64,000 bases of DNA from IMG/VR virus record IMGVR_UViG_3300027971_000044, positions 1 to 64,000 of that record; one strand, given 5' to 3'. The notes under the pieces were generated by a model. It ran no database searches and had not been told where the DNA came from. It saw only the letters and a program-made list of their open reading frames with translations. The first letter of the stretch is position 1. Each line of letters opens with the position of its first letter. A program made the translations under genes and the position numbers. The stretch is from a virus. Positions 50,467-60,708 of the stretch are shown piece by piece.

Positions 50467-52178
50467 TGAGTGCATATAGAGAGTATGAAAGTTACATTCC
50501 TCAGTCAACTACCAATATTGGTGCCATACCAGAAATAACTTTTGTTTCAACATCATCAATTTCTGTAAAAATTTCTAAAACAAACATGACGGTAGAACCA
50601 GCAAGCTATTCTGTAACATACTATAAATTAGATTCAGTCGGAGTTATTGTCTCTGGCACCTCTCAAACGGTAACAAAAACTGAAAATCCATTTACAATAA
50701 GTGATCTTTCAACAAATCAATCCTATGGAATTTCTGTAAAAGCAAGCAACGGCAGCACGTTCGGCAATACTGTATATCGATCATTTGCAACTCCAATTGA
50801 GTATAATGTTGCAGGATATAAAGGCACTGTTGTAGATATTAATAAAGCCGCAGCCGCAAAATCATTTTTAAGAATGTCTAACAGCTCAACTAGTCCAAAA
50901 GAATATTCTGTTGCGTATAGAACATTTACTGCAATAACATTACCAACAACTACTTTCTCATATGCTGGACTACCTTCTTATATTCAAGAAGCAATAAATT
51001 CATACTCAACAAGCCATTACGCATTTGGTACAAAGATGTTCTTAGAGTCTATTATTGATAGAACAAAACAGTCTGCAGGGTTTGGATTCTTTGTAGACGG
51101 TCAGGGAAATGACGGATATTATATCTTAATTGACAGCACAGAAACAGCAGGTGCCGTTAATAAAAAAGAAGTCAGGATATGTAAAGTAAAAGGCGGAGAT
51201 ATACGTGTATTAAATGACACTCAAAAAAATACAGTAACAAGTCTTAATGGGGTATACGGCGGAAGATCTTATGATATTGATGTTAAGGTTAAAGTAAATC
51301 TATCAACCGTAAAGATAAATGTATATATAAACGGATTTTTAATTACAGCAACAGACAGCTCTGGAGTGTATGAGGATGAAAATGGAAAAAGCTCTGTCAA
51401 CCAAATATTAAAACCAACAAAAACAATTGCCATAGTTTGTAAATATGGAGAGGCTATATTTGATTATGTCTACGGAACGGACATTTTAGAAAAATCATAT
51501 AACGACTCTGAATTTGTAAGCAACATGTACAGAGGATCCTTTTCCAACGACTATTTAAATACTGGGTTTGGAGATATTATATATAATAACTCAATAGAAG
51601 AAGATAATCAATTAAAACCAGTGGGCCTTGATGAGTTTGGTACATCGGTTAGAGAAATTAGAAAGGTATCTTTAAGATATAATAGCGCACCAGCATACCC
51701 TATTAAATTTTCAACAGGCCTGAATACATCGGTAAAACTCCTTGGCTCAAAGCTTAGCAATTTTGGAGGAGAGGCCTATGTCCTTAATAACAGCTCAGCG
51801 CTTACCCCACTAAATGATGAAAAGGCTGCAACTTTTTATTTGTATGGAGACACTATTGCCCCATCTGGAACCCTAGAGTATAATTCCGACATATTGTCTG
51901 ATTATATAAATCAGGAGCCAGTAGTATTTGAGTCCTCGTGGCTACAGAACCTTTCAGATGTAGAGGCTTTAGGCACATGGATTAAAAATAATATTGTAAA
52001 TAAAGGTAAGCTAATTAATTTATCAGTTTTTGGAAACCCATTTATTGCAGTTGGCGACATAGTCTCTGTCAAGTATTCATATCAGGGGTTAGACGGCACA
52101 CAAAAATTTATAGTTACAAATGTTAGACATACGTTTAGCGAAGGTCTAGATACGGAGATCACATGTCGATCCTTATAG
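50466..52178 (+). CDS. minor tail protein with Fn3 and lectin-like domains (570 aa)
   Basis: MSAYREYESYIPQSTTNIGA at the TAATG overlap. Residues about 20-105 form an Fn3-type repeat (ITFVSTSSISVKISKTNMTV). About 110-290 is a concanavalin/LamG-like domain (MFLESIIDRTKQSAGFGFFV; GRSYDIDVKVKVNLSTVKIN). The C-terminus is beta and tip-like (NIVNKGKLINLSVFGNPFIA; GDIVSVKYSYQGLDGTQKFI). It is part of the tail tip. Confidence 0.7.
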   Translation: MSAYREYESYIPQSTTNIGAIPEITFVSTSSISVKISKTNMTVEPASYSVTYYKLDSVGVIVSGTSQTVTKTENPFTISDLSTNQSYGISVKASNGSTFGNTVYRSFATPIEYNVAGYKGTVVDINKAAAAKSFLRMSNSSTSPKEYSVAYRTFTAITLPTTTFSYAGLPSYIQEAINSYSTSHYAFGTKMFLESIIDRTKQSAGFGFFVDGQGNDGYYILIDSTETAGAVNKKEVRICKVKGGDIRVLNDTQKNTVTSLNGVYGGRSYDIDVKVKVNLSTVKINVYINGFLITATDSSGVYEDENGKSSVNQILKPTKTIAIVCKYGEAIFDYVYGTDILEKSYNDSEFVSNMYRGSFSNDYLNTGFGDIIYNNSIEEDNQLKPVGLDEFGTSVREIRKVSLRYNSAPAYPIKFSTGLNTSVKLLGSKLSNFGGEAYVLNNSSALTPLNDEKAATFYLYGDTIAPSGTLEYNSDILSDYINQEPVVFESSWLQNLSDVEALGTWIKNNIVNKGKLINLSVFGNPFIAVGDIVSVKYSYQGLDGTQKFIVTNVRHTFSEGLDTEITCRSL

Positions 52179-52187
52179 TCGACTAAA

Positions 52188-52196
52188 TGATATAAT
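52188..52196 (+). promoter_or_regulatory. extended -10 promoter for leaderless gene at 52203
   Basis: TGATATAAT, hexamer end at 52196 and ATG at 52203, a six-base gap, so the transcript should start at or beside the start codon. No -35 and no ribosome-binding site are seen. Confidence 0.6.
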
Positions 52197-52202
52197 AATA
52201 AA

Positions 52203-52973
52203 ATGACACAAGACAATAATAGAGTTGACGGAAAATCAGTTGTTACTGGTCCTCCCATTGTTTTGCCAAAAAATTCTCCAGATCGTGTCTTTGTAAGACG
52301 AACAGTTGGAATAGATATTGATGAAGGGAATTCTTCTAATTTAGTTTCTCCATTTTCTATAGGAGTAGGTTCGGGAGGATCAGGCGGATCCACTCCAGCA
52401 GATCCAAATCTTCCAGTAGTAATAAATGATATCCCACAATTAACAGACATTGAAAATATTACTTATCAGCAATACTATGACACTTTTAATTCAATAAGAA
52501 TTAAAGCAATTATTAAAATTAGAAACTCTAGCAAAAATAAAGCAAATGTAATTGGAGTAGATGCAAGAAATGAACCTAGGGGGCAAGCAGTATCAACTGC
52601 AACAGCAACTCCCATAGGATTTAAAATGCCTTCTCCCAATGTCCCATCTGTTAAATTTGATAGAACGGGAACCGCAGTAGCATGGGGCTGGGACAATGTA
52701 ACTGGTCTTGGATCATATCAATCAGTTAGCTATGAATGGGAAATTAGATCCGCATCTAGTGTAACAAGCACAAAAATAAGTTCTGGGATTAAGTCATATG
52801 TATCTGATGCTACACTAGCAATAGGAAATAGCGGAGTAAATAAAGATTACAGGGTTAGTTCTGCACAAGGAGACACTGCTGCAACTGCTTCTGAAAGATG
52901 GCTAAGGGTAAGAGTTGTTATTGTTGCAACGGACGGCAAAACATATTATTCAGGATATTCTACACCACTCTAA
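52203..52973 (+). CDS. tail-tip protein with Fn3-like C-terminus (256 aa)
   Basis: The N-terminal region is low complexity (MTQDNNRVDGKSVVTGPPIV; GVGSGGSGGSTPADPNLPVV). The C-terminal half has VPSVKFDRTGTAVAWGWDNV and YEWEIRSASSVTSTKISSGI, a beta-sandwich like a fibre Fn3 repeat. It has its own promoter with no leader, unusual inside a tail operon. Confidence 0.65.
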   Translation: MTQDNNRVDGKSVVTGPPIVLPKNSPDRVFVRRTVGIDIDEGNSSNLVSPFSIGVGSGGSGGSTPADPNLPVVINDIPQLTDIENITYQQYYDTFNSIRIKAIIKIRNSSKNKANVIGVDARNEPRGQAVSTATATPIGFKMPSPNVPSVKFDRTGTAVAWGWDNVTGLGSYQSVSYEWEIRSASSVTSTKISSGIKSYVSDATLAIGNSGVNKDYRVSSAQGDTAATASERWLRVRVVIVATDGKTYYSGYSTPL

Positions 52974-52981
52974 GGGGAATC

Positions 52982-53905
52982 ATGTTAAAGGGAACATATA
53001 TATATTACGAAAACGGACAAGAAGTATACAGATCCGAAAATGTCATTACCAAATATGGTAAAAGATTTTTAACAAGCTTTTTAGCGGGAAGAGATTCTTT
53101 TTCATCAAAGTCAATGGCGTTTGGTATTGATAGCACTGCCGCATTAGATACAAACACAAGGTTAGGATTTGAATTCTATAGAACTCCAGTCTTGTTTGGA
53201 AGCACCGACATACAAACATTAAATGATGCAACAACATATTCTATAGTTTATAAAGCAACAATCCCACAAGATGTTGCAGGATACATTACAGAAGTTGGGC
53301 TATATCCAGAATATAAAGAATCTTTAAGCTCTTATGATAGCAAATTTATAGCAGATTTTGATAATCAATTAGACTGGACAAATGCACCATCAATAACAAC
53401 AACAAGTGCTAGGGTTGGTCAGTACCTTTTAAACATGTCATCTAACGGAACATCTGCAAAAGAGTATAAAACAAATGTACAGGCAATAGACCTTTCGGGC
53501 TATAGCGTAAATGATACTTTAAAGCTAGCGTATGTAAAAAATGATGCTAATCTACAAAACATTATTATTAAATTTTATAGCTCATCTGTAGACTACTATT
53601 CAGTAACCGTAACTCCAGCCTCTGGGACTGGATATAAAATATCTTCTGATATAACATTAAATAATTTATTTTCAAATGCTAGCACATTAAACGTTGATCC
53701 ATCTAATATTAATCAAATTGCAGTAACCATAACACCAGTATCTGGCCAATCAACCTCAGTTGGGCTAGATGGTTTAAGAATTAATGACGAAGATACTTTT
53801 GACCCAAATTTTGGTTTAATTAGTCGTTCAGTATTAACAACACCATTAGTAAAATTAGCTGGAAGGCAAGTAGACGTAGAATATAGATTGGATCTAGGAT
53901 TCTAA
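52982..53905 (+). CDS. tail-tip/fibre adaptor protein (307 aa)
   Basis: Chosen start MLKGTYIYYENGQEVYRSEN, with AAGGGGAATC directly upstream; the frame continues 28 codons earlier but overlaps the previous gene. SENVITKYGKRFLTSFLAGR and MAFGIDSTAALDTNTRLGFE resemble phage tail-fibre assembly/adaptor domains. The C-terminus is a beta region (RQVDVEYRLDLGF). Function inferred from context. Confidence 0.65.
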   Translation: MLKGTYIYYENGQEVYRSENVITKYGKRFLTSFLAGRDSFSSKSMAFGIDSTAALDTNTRLGFEFYRTPVLFGSTDIQTLNDATTYSIVYKATIPQDVAGYITEVGLYPEYKESLSSYDSKFIADFDNQLDWTNAPSITTTSARVGQYLLNMSSNGTSAKEYKTNVQAIDLSGYSVNDTLKLAYVKNDANLQNIIIKFYSSSVDYYSVTVTPASGTGYKISSDITLNNLFSNASTLNVDPSNINQIAVTITPVSGQSTSVGLDGLRINDEDTFDPNFGLISRSVLTTPLVKLAGRQVDVEYRLDLGF

Positions 53906-53906
53906 T

Positions 53907-56672
53907 ATGGCTTATGAAGATCTAGATGATTATAGCGTAGGCGCTGCAGGCAGCGATACGTTTGATATTGTCATCCCAGACTTAGATCCATCTACAGCAT
54001 ATCCAATTCAATTCAGATGGCAGTTTGCAGATAAAACCGTAGGTCAATGGTCAGTGGCTAAAATATTAAATACCCCTGAAATTGCTCGTCCAGAATCAAC
54101 AAACATAGTTGCAGTATGGAATGGAATAAATTTAGAAATTACTTGGGATGCGCCAAGTCTTGCAAATGGGTTTGTTATATATTTGACATCTGGATCAACC
54201 ACAGTTCCATTTGGTTATACGCTAGATAAAAGCAAAACAGCACAGAAAGCAATTATTACAGCACAAAATCTTAGAGATAGTTTTTCTGGAGTATTTGTTA
54301 CAACGCTTACGGGACTTTTAAAGACCACATATATAGATACATCAACCAGCGGATCAGCATTTACAATTCCAGCTTACTCAGACCCACTGGCTGGGGCGGC
54401 AATTTTAGATTCTAGTTGGGCAATTACTGCAGTAGATTTAGGATTTTCTGTTAGCTGGGATGCTATACCAACAACAGGAACATATTGGGAAACCGTTGTT
54501 TACAAGTCTTCAACAGCAAATGGAACATATCTTCCAGTCGGAAGCGCAACAAATGCTCCAGTTATAATTAAAGAATTAAATACAGTATATATTAAAATTA
54601 GACACCGCCTAATAACTGGAGGATATTCAGCCTACTCAAATTATAAAGTTGGAGCAGCCTACGTTCCAATTGTATTTGATACAACTCCACCAAATGACGC
54701 AACTGGAGTTTCTGCAGCATGGTCTGGCGACGATATTGTTGTATCTTATACTATGCCAGACACAGACTCGGGTGCAAGATTTGAAATTGTTTTAACAAAT
54801 AGCGGAGTATCTCGAACATTTTTTAAATGGCCTTCATCTCAAACTGGGGCAGGATCTGTAAAGATAACAGATTCAGAGCTATTTGCTCAGTTTGGACAAA
54901 GATACACATCCTATACTGGCCTAATAAAATCTATTGATAGTGGAGAAAATAAAACATCAGGAGTTGCATTTACTGTTGCATCAAAAGTAAATGCCCTAGC
55001 AGCAATCGTTCCAACGTTTACTGTTACTCAAATATCAAATGGATACACTGTTGTATATTCCTTACCATCTGGAGCCTCTTATGCTAAAGTATATGAAGGA
55101 GCAACATCAGGATTTACTCCAAACGATTCTACAAATTTAGTTTATTCTGGATCAAGTCCAGGAGTAGTAATTAATTCAACATACTCTGAAGTTTTTATTA
55201 AGATAAAATATTTTGCTATAGACGGAAGCTCTTCATTATCATCAGCAGCACAAGCAGTTACCCCACTAGAAGCAGGAATGCTTTCTTTAATTGCCAATGA
55301 AGTTAAGATAAGCACAACAGGATCTATTCTTGCGGGAGATTCTGCAACAAGCGGTGGAAGAGCAATATTAAATAAAACGGGTTTGTATGTATACAACACT
55401 GGAGGATCACCTTCAACTCAAATTATAGCTAACGCTACAGACGGAAGCCCTACTTTAATAACAACAAATGCAAAAATTGCAGACTGGATGGTTTATTCGG
55501 GTAAGATTGAAAATACATTACATGCAGGAACAACGCAATATACTGGGTTATCTCCAAGTGGTACGTACGCCTTCTGGGCTGGCTCAACTACAGCGGGTGG
55601 AGATGCCTCTGCTAAATTTTCTGTAACTCCAGCAGGTGCAGTTATAGCAAGAAATATTTCTGTATATGGCGGAACCCTATCTGTCGGAGCAAATTTTGAT
55701 GTAACTTCAAACGGAGTACTTACGGCAACATCTGCAAACGTAACGGGAACAATTAATGCTCAGGCGGGTGTATTTAAAGGAACAGTGGACGTTGGAAGTG
55801 CCACAGATACTGGCGGAGTATTGAGAGTATCCGCTGGATCTGGAACAATTTTAATTGGTACAAATGCTTTAATTAATGGAACAACAACAGCTGCAATTAC
55901 AGCATCAAGCGGGGGAACAACAAACTTTTATGTAAGAGCCTCAGATGGATATTTATTTAGTCAGTATGGAAAAATTGGCGGATGGGATATTGGAACTTCA
56001 AAACTAAGTGGTGGAGGAGGAGCATCTGCTGTAGGATTACAAATTGATGCTACAGCTGGAGGATATGCGTTTTGGGCAGGAGCGGGAACCCCAGATACAA
56101 ATACCCCATTTTCAGTAACAAATACTGGAGTACTACGTGCAACAGGCGCAATAATTAGCGGACAAATATCAGTAACGTCTGGAAAAATTGGAAACCAAAC
56201 GACGGGCTGGAATATTAATGGAACAACTTTAGAATCATATGGATATCCAGTTGGAACATCACCGCTTTTATTAAATTCAAGTACAGGAACAATTTCTGGC
56301 GGTTTAATAACTGGAGTAAAATTAATAGCATCAGCATTTGAATTTACAGCAGGATCAGATTATTTAAAATCCGACGGATCATTTCGTTTAGGAAATGGAA
56401 TTTTATCATACTCTGGTTCAGAAATTCTTGTTGGTGCAAATCTTAAGTTTACCCCAGATACTAGAGTTGTTGATGATGATAATGACTACGGTAATTCAAG
56501 CTCTGTTTCAGTAAATACAAATGGAGAATTAACAAGAGGTAGAGCATTTTATTATGGTTCTACAACAATTCCAGGCAGCGGTAATACATCTAGAGCGGTA
56601 TATAACCGTGCAACAAACTCATATCAAACAGTTAGTTTTGTTGCGGGAGATATATGGATGACGGTAGACTAA
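53907..56672 (+). CDS. long tail-fibre/tip protein (921 aa)
   Basis: Three or four Fn3-type repeats fill the first ~460 residues (NIVAVWNGINLEITWDAPSL; VSAAWSGDDIVVSYTMPDTD). The second half is a fibre stalk with alternating 'Y-A-F-W-A-G' modules (SGTYAFWAGSTTAGGDASAK, then GGYAFWAGAGTPDTNTPFSV) and QISVTSGKIGNQTTGWNING, typical of host-specificity proteins that follow tail hubs. It is predicted to form a trimeric receptor-binding fibre at the tail tip. Confidence 0.75.
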   Translation: MAYEDLDDYSVGAAGSDTFDIVIPDLDPSTAYPIQFRWQFADKTVGQWSVAKILNTPEIARPESTNIVAVWNGINLEITWDAPSLANGFVIYLTSGSTTVPFGYTLDKSKTAQKAIITAQNLRDSFSGVFVTTLTGLLKTTYIDTSTSGSAFTIPAYSDPLAGAAILDSSWAITAVDLGFSVSWDAIPTTGTYWETVVYKSSTANGTYLPVGSATNAPVIIKELNTVYIKIRHRLITGGYSAYSNYKVGAAYVPIVFDTTPPNDATGVSAAWSGDDIVVSYTMPDTDSGARFEIVLTNSGVSRTFFKWPSSQTGAGSVKITDSELFAQFGQRYTSYTGLIKSIDSGENKTSGVAFTVASKVNALAAIVPTFTVTQISNGYTVVYSLPSGASYAKVYEGATSGFTPNDSTNLVYSGSSPGVVINSTYSEVFIKIKYFAIDGSSSLSSAAQAVTPLEAGMLSLIANEVKISTTGSILAGDSATSGGRAILNKTGLYVYNTGGSPSTQIIANATDGSPTLITTNAKIADWMVYSGKIENTLHAGTTQYTGLSPSGTYAFWAGSTTAGGDASAKFSVTPAGAVIARNISVYGGTLSVGANFDVTSNGVLTATSANVTGTINAQAGVFKGTVDVGSATDTGGVLRVSAGSGTILIGTNALINGTTTAAITASSGGTTNFYVRASDGYLFSQYGKIGGWDIGTSKLSGGGGASAVGLQIDATAGGYAFWAGAGTPDTNTPFSVTNTGVLRATGAIISGQISVTSGKIGNQTTGWNINGTTLESYGYPVGTSPLLLNSSTGTISGGLITGVKLIASAFEFTAGSDYLKSDGSFRLGNGILSYSGSEILVGANLKFTPDTRVVDDDNDYGNSSSVSVNTNGELTRGRAFYYGSTTIPGSGNTSRAVYNRATNSYQTVSFVAGDIWMTVD

Positions 56673-59594
56673 ATGGCGTGGTATATATTTAAAGGATCTA
56701 CATATATCCCAGGCTATGGATCTGTAGCAAGTTGGACAAAAATTAAAAATATTTATAGAAAAACTACCCCATCTTCTTATTCTGGAACATCTGCAACAAA
56801 CTTTACAGATGTATCTAAAGAATGGCGTAGGTCTTCAGGTTTTTATAGAAAAACTTCTACTGGATGGAGAAAAGTTTTTACAAAAACTTCTACTGGTGTC
56901 ACCTTTACAACTGGACCAGCAATTCACGTATATTCATCACCTTATCCATACGGTCCAAATAATGGCACAAGCGTTTCGTCACCAAGATATGTAAATGAGG
57001 TTTTATATGGTAAAGATGGAATATGGACTCCAAGAAATGAAACTTCAATATCAAGAAGTTTTCAGGCCGCACTAGCCCCAGACGGATCAAATAGATTTAC
57101 AATTGATAATAACGACGTTTTTGATTTATCAACATCCCCCTCCAATCAAGATTGGGCAGATGAGACGTATCTTTATTATAGGATATCTGTTCAAAATTAT
57201 GGTGATCTGGTAACAGCATCAGCAGGTCCAATAAAATTAATTAAACGGGAATCTTCATTTAATAGTGAAAATTTAACAGGAACAACAACAGTTGGAAGTA
57301 CATTAACTGGAACATATAGCTTAGAAAACCGTTGGTATAACAAGCCAGAACTATATAACTCTTATATAAGATGGTGGAGAAGTACTAGCAATGATCCTAG
57401 TGGAACTTTGGTCAGAGAAGAATATTTAGGAGATCATTACAGTACAAATAATTCAACAAGCCTTCAAGGTTCTGATACATATACAATTCAAGCGGCAGAT
57501 GCAGGGTACTACATAGTATTTCAAGTAGTACCATATAATTCGTATAATAGACACTATGGGTATCAAACATATATGTCAACCCCATCAAATATAATTAGTG
57601 CTCCAATTACAATATCAAATGTAAACTTTACAGATAGTAATGGTCGTTCTGGTAAAAATGCTAAAGGAAATTTAGTTACTAGTACAGCAACCTACTTAAA
57701 TTGGACTGTTGGTGGAGTAACACCAAGTACAACATTTAGAGTTAGATATCGTGTATTAAATAATCAAAATGGATTATACTATAATCCAAATGACCCAACC
57801 ACATCTTTAGCTGCTGGAAGCGCTTGGCAAACCTATACAAAAAATTATAATGGAACGGGAGACATAAGTAGTATTTCTATAAATGGTTCAACGGCTACCC
57901 TATATGATGCTTTTACAATTAATTCAACTTTTAATGGATCAACATATGGTGGAGGAATATCAAGATGGTCATTCCAATATGAAATAAGCGTTGTCAATTC
58001 TTCTGGTACCAGATACTATTGGGTTTATCCAAGCGGTGTGTCTACGTCTCAAGCTAATGATTATTGGGATATTGATCCAACAACAAACCCATCAATTTCT
58101 GCAAGCTCATCATCTATTGCTACAGGTGGCTCAGTTACATTTACAGGTACATTTAATTCATATCCAACATCATTAAGCTCATACCCTGAATCGTATAGAT
58201 TAGTTTACGGAGACGGATCAAATTCAGGATGGATTACATTGTCCGCAGGTACTGCAAATCAAAATTATAGTCAATCACACACGTATAATTCTGTTGGAAC
58301 ATACTATCCATATGTAGAAACTACTCCATCGTATACAACTAATTCTACAACCGTAACAGTAGCTAATGCTATAACAACACCGACAGGTCTTTCTGGGTAT
58401 GCAAATGGATCTACGGCCACTCAATCAATTACTTTAAATTGGAATGCAACATCGGATGCAAATACTTATGAATTATTTTTTAATGGGAATGCAATTCCTC
58501 CAACAGATTACGCAGCCTATGCAGACTATAAAGGAATAACCACAAATACATATACAACTCCTGTAATATTTTCAGCTTCAAATACTTATTATTGGTATGT
58601 TAGAGGAAAGGGCAGCTCTGGAACATTTAGCACATGGAGTCCTGCCGCATCTGTTACAACAAATGCACAAGTTGTAAAACTTTCTACTCCTTCTGGAGTA
58701 TCTGCTACTACAACAAGAACAGATGGAGTGAACATTACATGGAATGCCGTATCTGGTGCATCTTACTATGGAATTTGGTATGGTGGTGCGCCAGGATACG
58801 ATTATTTAGCAGACTTCGGAGGAAATAGAAATACATCACTAATAACTGGAACATCATATTTAGATACAAGTATTTCTTCAGGCTCATCTAGAGATTATTA
58901 TGTACAAGCTTATAAATCTGGAGATCCGACAGGAACAAAATCTGATTGGAGTAGCGTTGCAACTGGAACTAGGGCAGTTGCTTTGGCAGTCCCATCAACA
59001 CCAACTGGGTTATCTGCATCTTCAAATAGAACTACCGATGTATTTATTAGTTGGAACGCAGTTTCTGGTGCAACATCTTATGAAATTTACTGGGGAGGAA
59101 CTCCACAAGATTACTATACTCCAGATTTTTATCCAGGAAGCTCTACTTATTATTTTGATAGTGGGCTTAGTCAGGGCTCTTATAGAACATATTACGTCAG
59201 AGCTAGGAATGCATCTGGTGCATCATCGTGGTCTGGTGGGGTAGTTGGATATAGAGCCGCTCCCGTATTAACTCCAGCCACAGCACCAGGAACAGTTGGA
59301 ACTCCCACAAACGGATGGACTAGCGGAACAGCATATCCATTTAGCTGGAGTGCTCCAAGCGCTGGCACAGTTAGTGGTGGTGGGGCGGCATCAATTTCAT
59401 ACTATAACCTTTATGTGTATGAGGCAACCAATAGCTCTGGAAGCGGATATTATCAAATAAACTCGTATACAGTTTATGGAACAAGTTTTAATTATACCTC
59501 GCCTAATGCTTCGCTATACTATGCCTGTCAAGTTAGTGCTGTAAACACAGCAGGTCTTACAGGTGGTTTATCAGGATTTAGTGCTTTCAGATGA
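56673..59594 (+). CDS. fibronectin-III and PKD-containing tail protein (973 aa)
   Basis: The start is immediately after the previous stop. The N-terminal segment has short aromatic/lysine repeats (EWRRSSGFYRKTSTGWRKVF, TKTSTG). It is followed by Ig-like units, a PKD-type domain at about 470-570 (SISASSSSIATGGSVTFTGT; GWITLSAGTANQNYSQSHTY), then at least three Fn3 repeats (LSTPSGVSATTTRTDGVNIT; LAVPSTPTGLSASSNRTTDV). Aromatic-rich sugar-binding-like surfaces are possible. It is probably an outer fibre or decoration of the tail tip. Confidence 0.75.
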   Translation: MAWYIFKGSTYIPGYGSVASWTKIKNIYRKTTPSSYSGTSATNFTDVSKEWRRSSGFYRKTSTGWRKVFTKTSTGVTFTTGPAIHVYSSPYPYGPNNGTSVSSPRYVNEVLYGKDGIWTPRNETSISRSFQAALAPDGSNRFTIDNNDVFDLSTSPSNQDWADETYLYYRISVQNYGDLVTASAGPIKLIKRESSFNSENLTGTTTVGSTLTGTYSLENRWYNKPELYNSYIRWWRSTSNDPSGTLVREEYLGDHYSTNNSTSLQGSDTYTIQAADAGYYIVFQVVPYNSYNRHYGYQTYMSTPSNIISAPITISNVNFTDSNGRSGKNAKGNLVTSTATYLNWTVGGVTPSTTFRVRYRVLNNQNGLYYNPNDPTTSLAAGSAWQTYTKNYNGTGDISSISINGSTATLYDAFTINSTFNGSTYGGGISRWSFQYEISVVNSSGTRYYWVYPSGVSTSQANDYWDIDPTTNPSISASSSSIATGGSVTFTGTFNSYPTSLSSYPESYRLVYGDGSNSGWITLSAGTANQNYSQSHTYNSVGTYYPYVETTPSYTTNSTTVTVANAITTPTGLSGYANGSTATQSITLNWNATSDANTYELFFNGNAIPPTDYAAYADYKGITTNTYTTPVIFSASNTYYWYVRGKGSSGTFSTWSPAASVTTNAQVVKLSTPSGVSATTTRTDGVNITWNAVSGASYYGIWYGGAPGYDYLADFGGNRNTSLITGTSYLDTSISSGSSRDYYVQAYKSGDPTGTKSDWSSVATGTRAVALAVPSTPTGLSASSNRTTDVFISWNAVSGATSYEIYWGGTPQDYYTPDFYPGSSTYYFDSGLSQGSYRTYYVRARNASGASSWSGGVVGYRAAPVLTPATAPGTVGTPTNGWTSGTAYPFSWSAPSAGTVSGGGAASISYYNLYVYEATNSSGSGYYQINSYTVYGTSFNYTSPNASLYYACQVSAVNTAGLTGGLSGFSAFR

Positions 59595-59797
59595 TAAATA
59601 AAATAGAGATAATAACAGAAAGAATATCAAATATTCAATTTCACATAGATCATGTTAATCACGTTATAGACAATCCAGGGATGTATAATACGCCAAGTAA
59701 TAAAACTGAAGTAAACTTAGTTCAATATTTACAAGATTTAACGTCTGCGAAGCAGGCGCTAGAAGCAGAAAAGGAAGCCTTGACTAATCAAGGCTAA
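59591..59797 (+). CDS. small coiled-coil protein (68 aa)
   Basis: MINKIEIITERISNIQFHID and LTSAKQALEAEKEALTNQG; heptad pattern at both ends. ATGA overlap with the large fibre gene, so translated with it. Two similar small proteins follow. It may be a fibre chaperone or stalk. Function unknown. Confidence 0.65.
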   Translation: MINKIEIITERISNIQFHIDHVNHVIDNPGMYNTPSNKTEVNLVQYLQDLTSAKQALEAEKEALTNQG

Positions 59798-59807
59798 ATG
59801 ATATAAT
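59780..59807 (+). promoter_or_regulatory. strong promoter overlapping gene end
   Basis: TTGACT (59780-59785), 16 bases, TATAAT (59802-59807) preceded by TGA: one of the best promoters in the window. AAAGGAGG follows before the gene at 59824. Confidence 0.8.
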
Positions 59808-59823
59808 ATGAAAGGAGGCAAAA

Positions 59824-60048
59824 ATGACAACTACTTTAACAAACGAAGAGAAGATTGCAATTATTGATTTACACCTTAAATCAATTGATTATTCCCTATA
59901 TGGATTTGAGCTTGATTTAGCAGAAGCAAATGCTGTATTGAGTCCAGATACAGATTTAATATCTAGCATTACAACTAGAAAAGCGGCAGCAACTGCAAAA
60001 AGAAACGTTCTAATTGCAGAAAAAGAAACCCTAACAGAAGGAGCATAA
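59824..60048 (+). CDS. small helical protein (74 aa)
   Basis: MTTTLTNEEKIAIIDLHLKS, ending AATAKRNVLIAEKETLTEGA. Mostly helical, with a C-terminal segment like the preceding protein (AEKEALT versus AEKETLT), so these two small genes may be paralogues. Strong promoter and AAAGGAGG upstream suggest high expression. Confidence 0.7.
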   Translation: MTTTLTNEEKIAIIDLHLKSIDYSLYGFELDLAEANAVLSPDTDLISSITTRKAAATAKRNVLIAEKETLTEGA

Positions 60049-60049
60049 A

Positions 60050-60244
60050 TTGGCAGATAAAGCTGAATTAGTTATAACTGCATTGCAACAACGCATTGGT
60101 GAGATTGTCTCAAACTATGAGACGCAAATTGCTATTTTACGTGCAGAGCTAACACAAAATATGATTGAAAAAGAAGACAAGCTTAATGCTGTCAAAGAAT
60201 ATTCAGAACAAATGGAAACATTTGCAGAAGTTTCTGAAATTTAA
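60050..60244 (+). CDS. small coiled-coil protein (64 aa)
   Basis: TTG start after AGAAGGAGC. MADKAELVITALQQRIGEIV and QIAILRAELTQNMIEKEDKL: continuous heptad-like coiled coil. It lies in the same small operon as the two helical proteins before it. It may oligomerise with them. Confidence 0.65.
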   Translation: MADKAELVITALQQRIGEIVSNYETQIAILRAELTQNMIEKEDKLNAVKEYSEQMETFAEVSEI

Positions 60245-60257
60245 ATAGGAGAAATAA

Positions 60258-60704
60258 ATGGCAACAAATGAATTTATACCAGTTGTTTTTAATGACGGAG
60301 AACCGTTAGATCCTACCAAGCTTAATAATTTGGTTAGAAACATTAATAACGTTTATCAGTCAGCTTCAATTTCTTTGTCTAATCAAACAATGTCTGGCGT
60401 AACAACTCTTCAAACACCAGTAATATTTACCTATAGATACAGTTTTCAGAATGTTAAAGCTGCCGCTTCAGCACAAACACATACTTTTAATTTTAATGGT
60501 AAATTTACTGATGCTGAATTAACTGCAAATAAAGTTTTTGTTACAACAGGAATAACAAATGCAATAGGAGATAACGATAATGTTAATGTTGCTATAGGCG
60601 ATATTAAAACAGGAGCACCAAAGATTTATTGCAGCATGACTGGATCTGGAACAAGAAATGTATCCGTAGATGTAATAGCTATCTGCATGAGGGACATAGT
60701 TTAG
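60258..60704 (+). CDS. small structural-type beta protein (148 aa)
   Basis: MATNEFIPVVFNDGEPLDPT, NNLVRNINNVYQSASISLSN, ITNAIGDNDNVNVAIGDIKT and CSMTGSGTRNVSVDVIAICM. The N-terminal 'D-G-E-P-L-D-P-T-K-L-N-N-L' region recalls N-terminal attachment segments of fibre proteins. The rest is beta-rich. Likely a tail/fibre accessory. TAGGAG precedes the start. Confidence 0.65.
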   Translation: MATNEFIPVVFNDGEPLDPTKLNNLVRNINNVYQSASISLSNQTMSGVTTLQTPVIFTYRYSFQNVKAAASAQTHTFNFNGKFTDAELTANKVFVTTGITNAIGDNDNVNVAIGDIKTGAPKIYCSMTGSGTRNVSVDVIAICMRDIV

Positions 60705-60708
60705 CCCC

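Noticed and set aside
52898-52981. Upstream extension of the gene at 52982 (28 extra codons)
   Set aside because: It overlaps the end of the previous gene in another frame and has no ribosome-binding site, whereas AAGGGGAATC precedes the ATG at 52982.
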